NCBI GenBank assembly: GCA_910587995.1
Contig: CAJUNS010000013.1
Coordinates: 1-54,951, forward strand
DNA length: 54,951 bases
Source of the DNA: an uncultured Oscillospiraceae bacterium
GTDB lineage: Bacteria > Bacillota_A > Clostridia > Oscillospirales > Acutalibacteraceae
Direction of reading: 5' to 3'
Shown here: in pieces, positions 49,996-54,951 of the stretch
How positions within the stretch are numbered: the first letter of the stretch is position 1
Layout: each line of letters starts with the position of its first letter
Notes under the pieces: generated by a model
What the model saw: only the letters and a program-made list of their open reading frames with translations
Told to the model about the DNA's origin: nothing
Databases searched by the model: none
Translations under genes and position numbers: made by a program

Positions 49996-50058
49996 GTTCC
50001 TATGATATGCGCCTAATTTCCGGCGGGGGCCGCCCGCCGCTTCAAAGGAGTGCCGCCT

Positions 50059-51924
50059 ATGAACGGTTTTTTCGTCCGGCTTAAGCCCTTTCGCGTCTTT
50101 TCCCTGCCCCTGTTTTTTCTGGCTCTGGTCTTTTTGGACTATGCCACCCGGTTCGTCTACGGCTTTGCCGGGCCCACCCGGCTGCTGGCCCTTTGGCCCA
50201 TGCTCTTCACCGGGGGCTGGGCCCTGCTGCTCACCGCCCTAACGGCCCTGCTGCCCCGGCTGGGGCGGCGCATCGCCATGGGGGCCCTGGGGCTCTTTTA
50301 CAGCTTTTTGGCCCTGCTAAACGGGGTGATGTTCAACATCTTCGGCCACTTTTTCAGCTTTGCCGACATGAACTTTGCCGGGGACGGGGCCAAGTTTTTC
50401 AGCTGGACTTACCTGCGCCTGCCCAAGAAATTCTGGTTTTTTCTGGGCGTTTTTCTGCTGATGACAGCTCTGGCCATTCTTTTGGCCGGGGAGCCCGGCG
50501 GGCGCTGGAAGTCCTGGAAGGTCCGGGTAGGGGCTCTGGCTCTGGCGGGGCTCTCCCTGGCCCCTCTGGCCTGGGCGTCCCACAGCCTGACCCCCAAAGA
50601 GGACGCCATGTGGTGGGGCAGCACCTATGACCCCAACGACGAAAAGGAGATCTACCGGGCGTTTACCGACGCCAACCGCTGCCTAAAGCTCACCGGTCTG
50701 TACCAGTATACCTTTCGGAACCTGACCACCTCCTTCGGCCTGGGAGCGGAGGGCGGCAGCCGGGAAGAGCTGGACCAGTACTACGCCCAGCGGGCCGGAG
50801 AAATCAGTGGGGACAACCCCATGACCGGCACACTGCGGGGCAAAAACCTCATTATGGTGATGATGGAATCCATTGACACCTGGCTGGCTGTGCCGGAGTA
50901 TATGCCCAACCTGTGCCGCCTGCGGGAGGGTGGGGTGAACTTTACGGACTTTTACACTCCCCTCTTCCTTTCGGCGGGCACCTTCAATACGGAGATTATC
51001 TCCCAGACCGGCCTCATTCCGCCGGTAACAGGCATGTCCAGCGCGGGCTACTCCACCAACGCCTTCCCCCTCTCCCTGGCCCATCTGTTCGCAAAGGAGG
51101 GCTATACCGCCAACTCCTTCCATTCGGCCAGCCCAGCCATCTACTCCCGGGGCAGCGTCCACCAAAACCTAGGCTTTGCCCAGTACCACTGCTATGAGCA
51201 GATGGGCATGGAGGACTATCAGCTGGACTCCCAAATGATGGGCGGCTATGAGCAGATGGCACCCGAGGGAAATTTTTTCACCTATATTATTACATACTCC
51301 GGCCACGGGCCCTACACCGAGGAACTGGCAAACATTGCCGCTCCCCATTATGAGGCGGCCCAAAAGGCCGTGGCGGCCTCAGGGGCGGCCAGCACTCCGG
51401 CCAACCTGGAGGAATACACCCGGGCCGTGGCCCACGCTATGGAGACCGACCAGTTCATCGGCGAGCTGGCGGACCGCTTGGAGCGGGAGGGCCGCCTAAA
51501 GGACACGGTGCTGCTCTTCTATGCGGACCATTATGGAAAATACATGACGGATAAAGAATTCCTCAGCCAGCTCAAAGGCGTGCAGGAGCCCGCCAGCCTG
51601 TACCGGACCCCCTGTTTCCTGTACGGAGCGGGCTTGGAGCCCACCACGGTGGACAAGCCCGCCTCTTCGCTGGACTTGGTCCCCACCTTGGTGAACCTGT
51701 TCGCCCTGCCCGCAGACCGGAAGTACTATGTAGGCGACGACCTGTTTGGAGACCAGGGCGGAGTAGTGATGCTGCCCAACGGAGCCTGGTGGGACGGAAC
51801 CTCCACCCACTCCGGCAGCGCTTCGGGCGGCCGGGAGGCGGAACTGGCCGCCCAGCTGAAGCAGCGGGAAAACGCCTCTATGGAGACAGTGCGCAGGGAC
51901 TATTTTAAAAACTGGGCGGAATGA
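50059..51924 (+). CDS. LTA-synthase-like sulfatase-fold membrane protein
   Basis: 621 residues. Five predicted membrane helices (first 165 residues), then an extracellular sulfatase-fold domain. The catalytic nucleophile is probably T308 in SAGTFNTE, with MVMMESIDTW holding the metal-binding E, and FYADHYGKYM near the end holding the metal-binding D and H. LtaS-type enzymes transfer glycerol phosphate from phosphatidylglycerol to teichoic or other cell-envelope polymers. The C-terminal tail is longer than the core and low in hydrophobicity. RBS AAAGGAG and a consensus promoter precede it. Confidence 0.9.
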   Translation: MNGFFVRLKPFRVFSLPLFFLALVFLDYATRFVYGFAGPTRLLALWPMLFTGGWALLLTALTALLPRLGRRIAMGALGLFYSFLALLNGVMFNIFGHFFSFADMNFAGDGAKFFSWTYLRLPKKFWFFLGVFLLMTALAILLAGEPGGRWKSWKVRVGALALAGLSLAPLAWASHSLTPKEDAMWWGSTYDPNDEKEIYRAFTDANRCLKLTGLYQYTFRNLTTSFGLGAEGGSREELDQYYAQRAGEISGDNPMTGTLRGKNLIMVMMESIDTWLAVPEYMPNLCRLREGGVNFTDFYTPLFLSAGTFNTEIISQTGLIPPVTGMSSAGYSTNAFPLSLAHLFAKEGYTANSFHSASPAIYSRGSVHQNLGFAQYHCYEQMGMEDYQLDSQMMGGYEQMAPEGNFFTYIITYSGHGPYTEELANIAAPHYEAAQKAVAASGAASTPANLEEYTRAVAHAMETDQFIGELADRLEREGRLKDTVLLFYADHYGKYMTDKEFLSQLKGVQEPASLYRTPCFLYGAGLEPTTVDKPASSLDLVPTLVNLFALPADRKYYVGDDLFGDQGGVVMLPNGAWWDGTSTHSGSASGGREAELAAQLKQRENASMETVRRDYFKNWAE

Positions 51925-52043
51925 CCCAGGGCCGGGCGCTGGGTACGCCATAAAATGATCCTACAGCTTCCCCCCGGGCAGCGTTGTAAACGTCTTTCAA
52001 AATGTTCAAAGGCTATCAACTAAATTGAGAAAGAAGGGGTATT

Positions 52044-53429
52044 ATGACAAGGCAGGAAGCGAAGCTGGAACAAAACTGGACTACGGATAACCAAGGGGTT
52101 CCCCGGATGGACCGGGAGGTGCGGCGCTACCTGCGGGTGCGGCCCTCAGAGGCCCAGCTGCTCCAAAGCCAGCGGCCCTTTTACTGCTTCGTCCACTTTG
52201 GCATGAACACTGCCACCGGCCGGGAATGGGGCTGCGGCCAGGAAACCCCTGCGGACTTTGATCTGCGAGAGGTCCACCCGGAACAATGGGCACGGGCGGT
52301 AAAATCCGCCGGAGCGGTGGGGCTCATCCTCACCTGCAAGCACCACGATGGCTTCTGCCTGTGGAATACGGCGCAAACCGATTTTTCTGTGATGCACAGC
52401 GCCTTGGGGCAGGACATTGTGGCTCTGACCGCCCAGGCCTGCCAGAAGGAAGGGCTGGCCTTTGGGGTCTACCTCTCCCCCTGGGACATGCACGAGCCCA
52501 GCTATGGTTCCACCGCCTATAACGACTTTTTCTGCGCCCAGCTCACCGAGCTGCTCACCGGCTATGGGCCTGTGTTTGAGGTGTGGTTCGATGGGGCCAA
52601 AGGCCGGAACGCCAAAGACTTCTCCTACGACTGGGACCGGTACTACCAGCTGGTGCGGCGGTTACAGCCCCAGGCCTGCATGGCCGTTTGCGGGCCTGAC
52701 CTGCGCTGGGTGGGCAACGAGGCCGGAAAAACCCGGAGTTCGGAATTCTCTGTGGTGCCTGCCAGCCTGACCCAAGCGGAGATTGTCCAGGCCCTCTCCC
52801 AGCACGGCGAAGAAGAGGCTGGGCGGATGCAGGCGCTGCTTTCGGGGGACGAGGACCTGGGCTCCCGGCAGGTGCTGGCCCAGGCGGAGGACCTCTGCTG
52901 GTACCCAGCGGAAGTGGATGTGTCCATCCGGCCCGGATGGTTTTATCATCCCCAGGAGGACGGGGCTGTAAAGTCCGAAGAGCGGCTTTGGGAGCTCTAT
53001 TTGCAGTCGGTGGGACAAAACTGCTCTCTCCTGCTAAACGTGCCCCCTGCCCGGGACGGGCGGATCGCTCCGGCGGATTTGGCGGCCCTGGCTGGGCTGG
53101 GCCGGCGCATTGAGGCCATGACAGCCCAGCCCCTGCTGGAGGCCGCGCCTGGGCGGCTGCTTTCCGGCTGGCTGGAATTTGACTTCTCCCAGCTGCAGGC
53201 GGTCCAGTTCTGCGTACTGGAGGAGGACATCACCAAAAGCCAGCGAGTGGAGGCCTTTGACCTTTACTGGAAGCTGCCTGGCGGAGCCCTGTCCCCTGCC
53301 TGCTCTGGAACGGTGATTGGCGCACGGCGGGTGATTCCGGCGCAAGGGGTGGAAGCGGCAGGCGCGGTGCTGGTGGTGCGCCAGTCCCGGGGCAGGCCCT
53401 GGCTAAAACGGGCGGGCTTTTACGGGTAA
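52044..53429 (+). CDS. Alpha-L-fucosidase (GH29)
   Basis: 461 residues. Releases L-fucose from glycans. Motifs are CKHHDGFCLW with the substrate-binding histidine pair, and the nucleophile D183 in FEVWFDGAKG; LNVPPARDGRIAPAD is another GH29 mark. No signal peptide is seen, so it is probably cytoplasmic. The length, with a beta-rich C-terminal tail of about 110 residues, fits the shorter GH29-B-like enzymes; the acid/base residue is not certain. RBS AAGGGG precedes the ATG. No transporter for fucosylated glycans is adjacent. A MITE-like element begins 20 bases after its stop. Confidence 0.9.
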   Translation: MTRQEAKLEQNWTTDNQGVPRMDREVRRYLRVRPSEAQLLQSQRPFYCFVHFGMNTATGREWGCGQETPADFDLREVHPEQWARAVKSAGAVGLILTCKHHDGFCLWNTAQTDFSVMHSALGQDIVALTAQACQKEGLAFGVYLSPWDMHEPSYGSTAYNDFFCAQLTELLTGYGPVFEVWFDGAKGRNAKDFSYDWDRYYQLVRRLQPQACMAVCGPDLRWVGNEAGKTRSSEFSVVPASLTQAEIVQALSQHGEEEAGRMQALLSGDEDLGSRQVLAQAEDLCWYPAEVDVSIRPGWFYHPQEDGAVKSEERLWELYLQSVGQNCSLLLNVPPARDGRIAPADLAALAGLGRRIEAMTAQPLLEAAPGRLLSGWLEFDFSQLQAVQFCVLEEDITKSQRVEAFDLYWKLPGGALSPACSGTVIGARRVIPAQGVEAAGAVLVVRQSRGRPWLKRAGFYG

Positions 53430-53449
53430 AGCCCCGGCTGACGCGGAGC

Positions 53450-53633
53450 AGGGCTTGTTTGAAAATAGAGGGAATAACGAATTTTGGGTCAGGAGTGGTC
53501 AGATTCCAGGAAAAGAACCGCTGTAGTTAGCTGCGCTAACTACGTCAATCTGCCGGTTGACGAGGCTTTTTGGCGCAGAAGATGACCGCTTATGGGCCAA
53601 AAGACGGCATTTTCGATTTTTCAAACAAGCCCT
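53450..53633. mobile_element. MITE-like element with 16-base perfect terminal inverted repeats
   Basis: Bases 53450-53465 (AGGGCTTGTTTGAAAA) are the exact inverse of 53618-53633. About 184 bases between the ends carry no gene, but contain a 9-pair hairpin (GTAGTTAGC, loop TGC, at 53523-53543), a GTCAA/TTGAC hairpin directly after it (53544-53561), and near-matching inner TIR extensions. CCCGGCT just outside the left end pairs with AGCCGGG just outside the right end. No clear target-site duplication could be seen. Confidence 0.6.
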
Positions 53634-53677
53634 AAGCCGGGAGAAAGAAAAAAGTTTAAAAAAATCGAAAAAAACAC

Positions 53678-53706
53678 TTGCTTTTTCCCTCAGGATGCGC
53701 TATAAT
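53678..53706 (+). promoter_or_regulatory. Predicted promoter for tRNA-Pro
   Basis: TTGCTT (53678-53683), 17-base spacer, TATAAT (53701-53706), 12 bases before the mature tRNA. Confidence 0.7.
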
Positions 53707-53717
53707 AATGTCGTTGT

Positions 53718-53793
53718 CCGGGTGTGGCGCAGTTGGTAGCGCGCTTGACTGGGGGTCAAGAGGCCGTGAGTTCAAGTCTCGCCACTCGGACCA
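53718..53793 (+). tRNA. tRNA-Pro (anticodon GGG)
   Basis: 76 bases fold as a cloverleaf: acceptor CCGGGTG/CACTCGG (7 pairs, one G-U), D stem GCGC/GCGC, anticodon stem CTTGA/TCAAG with loop CTGGGGG and anticodon GGG, T stem GTGAG/CTCGC, loop TTCAAGT. The CCA end is encoded. Confidence 0.98.
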
Positions 53794-53798
53794 AAAAG

Positions 53799-53847
53799 AC
53801 CGCATTGTAGAGCCATTTACGGCCTATACAGTGCGGTTTTCCTTTTG
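53799..53847. terminator. Terminator between tRNA-Pro and integrase
   Basis: ACCGCATTGTA (53799-53809) pairs with TACAGTGCGGT (53827-53837) with one G-U, followed by TTTTCCTTTT. It can end the tRNA transcript; the opposite strand is A-rich and could serve the integrase. Confidence 0.75.
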
Positions 53848-53854
53848 CCAAAGC

Positions 53855-54951
53855 CTAACCGAACCGCAATTCAGAACAAATTTCCGAACAAGCTGCGGGG
53901 GTTTCCATCAAGCCCGCAAGGGCCTTGCTCATAGCCGCCGAGGTCTTCTTGCCGCTGTCCTTTGCGGACTGGACGTAAACCCCATAAGTGATGGAAATAT
54001 CGTCGTGGCCCATGAACTCTTGAATCTGCTTGGGGGTGGCTTCCCCACTGCTGGCAAGTACCGAAGCCGCCATGTGGCGTAAGTCGTGGAAACGAATGGC
54101 GGGGTCTAGGCCGTTGTTTTTCAGCAAGGTCTTGAACATCCGGGTAATGCCGTCAGGCCGGAAATTGTGACCGTCAGGCCAAGCCACTACTTTGTCAAGC
54201 GGTAGGCCATATTGTACATGCCGGGCCCGTAATTGCTTAAAATAGGAAACCGTATCGGGAATCAGCGCCAACGTGCGGTTGCTTTTCTGGGTCTTGGTGT
54301 GGTCATCGTCCAACAGCACTTTGCCGTTTTGCGTGACAGTGTGGCGTATGTGCATGGTGCCTTGTTCAAAATCAATATCCAACCAGCGCAGGCCACAGAC
54401 TTCCGAACGCCGTAAACCATAGCATAACCCTAAGATAATAGCGGAGTGCATAGGTTCCGGTGCGTTCTCTGCCATGGCAAGGATTTGACCGGCTTCCCTC
54501 GGGTCGAAGGGCCTTGCTTCGGGCTGTGTCCGCTTGGGCCACTTCACTAGCGCGGCGGGATTGACAGGTATTACATCATCGCGTACAGCGTCCTCTAAGG
54601 CCCCGCTAACCACAATGTCATACTTGCGGACGGTCACTACCTTATGGGTCTTTAGAAGCCCTTCATAGAGCCTCTGGAGGGTACGCCAAGTGATGTCTCT
54701 TACCGACACATCCCCCAAGGCGGGAAGTATATGGAGATTGGCATAGTCCCGATAGCTTTTGACTGTATTGGGACGGGTGGTGGTCTCCTTGTCCCGGAGC
54801 CACGCTTCCACGTAATACCGCAACGTCAAATCATGGTCGGGAAGAGTCTCGTTTGCTTCCTTCTCCCACTCAGCGAGAATTTCAGTCATAACCTGCAGGG
54901 CTTTGCGCTTGGTGTTATCCTTCACCTTGTAGCCTGTGCTTTTAGACTTAT
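53855..54951 (-). CDS. Tyrosine-family site-specific integrase, 5' end cut off
   Basis: At least 365 residues of a Tn916/phage-type integrase. The frame stays open to the window edge (upstream residues K-S-K-S-T-G-Y-K-V), so the GTG at 54925 is probably internal. The N-terminal SAM-like arm DNA-binding part (YYVEAWLRDKE ... NTVKSYRDYANLHI) precedes the catalytic domain, with R in LCYGLRRSEVCGLRW, the HxxR box HDLRHMAAS, H in FMGHDDIS and the tyrosine nucleophile in GVYVQSA. It points toward tRNA-Pro and ends 61 bases from its 3' end, a classic position for an element inserted at a tRNA. Its other genes lie beyond the window. Confidence 0.95.
   Translation of the reverse strand, partial: KSKSTGYKVKDNTKRKALQVMTEILAEWEKEANETLPDHDLTLRYYVEAWLRDKETTTRPNTVKSYRDYANLHILPALGDVSVRDITWRTLQRLYEGLLKTHKVVTVRKYDIVVSGALEDAVRDDVIPVNPAALVKWPKRTQPEARPFDPREAGQILAMAENAPEPMHSAIILGLCYGLRRSEVCGLRWLDIDFEQGTMHIRHTVTQNGKVLLDDDHTKTQKSNRTLALIPDTVSYFKQLRARHVQYGLPLDKVVAWPDGHNFRPDGITRMFKTLLKNNGLDPAIRFHDLRHMAASVLASSGEATPKQIQEFMGHDDISITYGVYVQSAKDSGKKTSAAMSKALAGLMETPAACSEICSELRFG

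Noticed and set aside
1..54951. CRISPR arrays, rRNA genes and insertion sequences with transposase
   Set aside because: Looked for regular spaced repeats, rRNA hallmarks and transposase motifs; found none apart from the integrase at the right edge.

Overview
The window looks like chromosome of a GC-rich, anaerobic, Gram-positive Clostridia member, most probably of the Oscillospirales type found in the gut. The evidence is an oxygen-sensitive glycyl radical enzyme, an S-layer-homology protein, an LTA-synthase-like protein, strong AGGAGG ribosome sites with ATG, GTG and TTG starts, and many sigma-A promoters whose -35 and -10 boxes are almost always 17 bases apart. The species is an inference.

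Layout. 1-6.7 kb: a partial acetyltransferase coupled to gltX, a second acetyltransferase, a large M16C metallopeptidase and a cysteine-desulfidase-like protein. 6.8-15.5 kb: a carbohydrate-uptake locus with a membrane-bound AraC regulator, divergent two-permease importer, binding lipoprotein, GH28 gene broken by a frameshift, and sugar oxidoreductase. 15.6-19.7 kb: a glycyl radical enzyme, its activase and a divergent AraC regulator. 20-26.6 kb: S1-domain protein, AAC(3)-family acetyltransferase, GH2 and a domain-inverted GH3 glycosidase. 26.7-31.7 kb: S-layer-homology protein, ECF S component, MazG-like protein, malic enzyme, and a HEPN-like plus CBS protein. 31.8-34.6 kb: a degraded stretch with an interspersed repeat, a frameshifted ABC half-transporter, a frameshifted DUF1062 gene and small unknown genes beside an Rrf2 regulator. 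35-40.6 kb: conserved core dgt, dnaG, rpoD, then a YigZ-family gene, a DUF2087 gene and rpmE. 40.8-46.7 kb: ppx-ppk1 polyphosphate genes, a P-loop kinase, phosphofructokinase and a GyrI-like protein. 46.8-53.4 kb: sugar isomerase, oxidoreductase, LTA-synthase-like protein and alpha-L-fucosidase. 53.4-54.9 kb: a MITE-like element, tRNA-Pro(GGG) and a tyrosine integrase pointing at that tRNA, so the window probably ends inside an integrated element.

How the parts work together. The 6.8-26.6 kb block reads as a glycan-use region: sense and import an oligosaccharide, cleave it with GH28, GH2 and GH3 enzymes, oxidise a released sugar, and perhaps run one radical step on a product. The most novel candidate is the glycyl radical enzyme, whose active-site block reads GCGEY, not the GC(V/N)EP of most characterised eliminases. 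Three genes carry frameshifts (about 14440, 32313 and 33940); from one sequence I cannot tell mutation from assembly error. There is no CRISPR array or rRNA.
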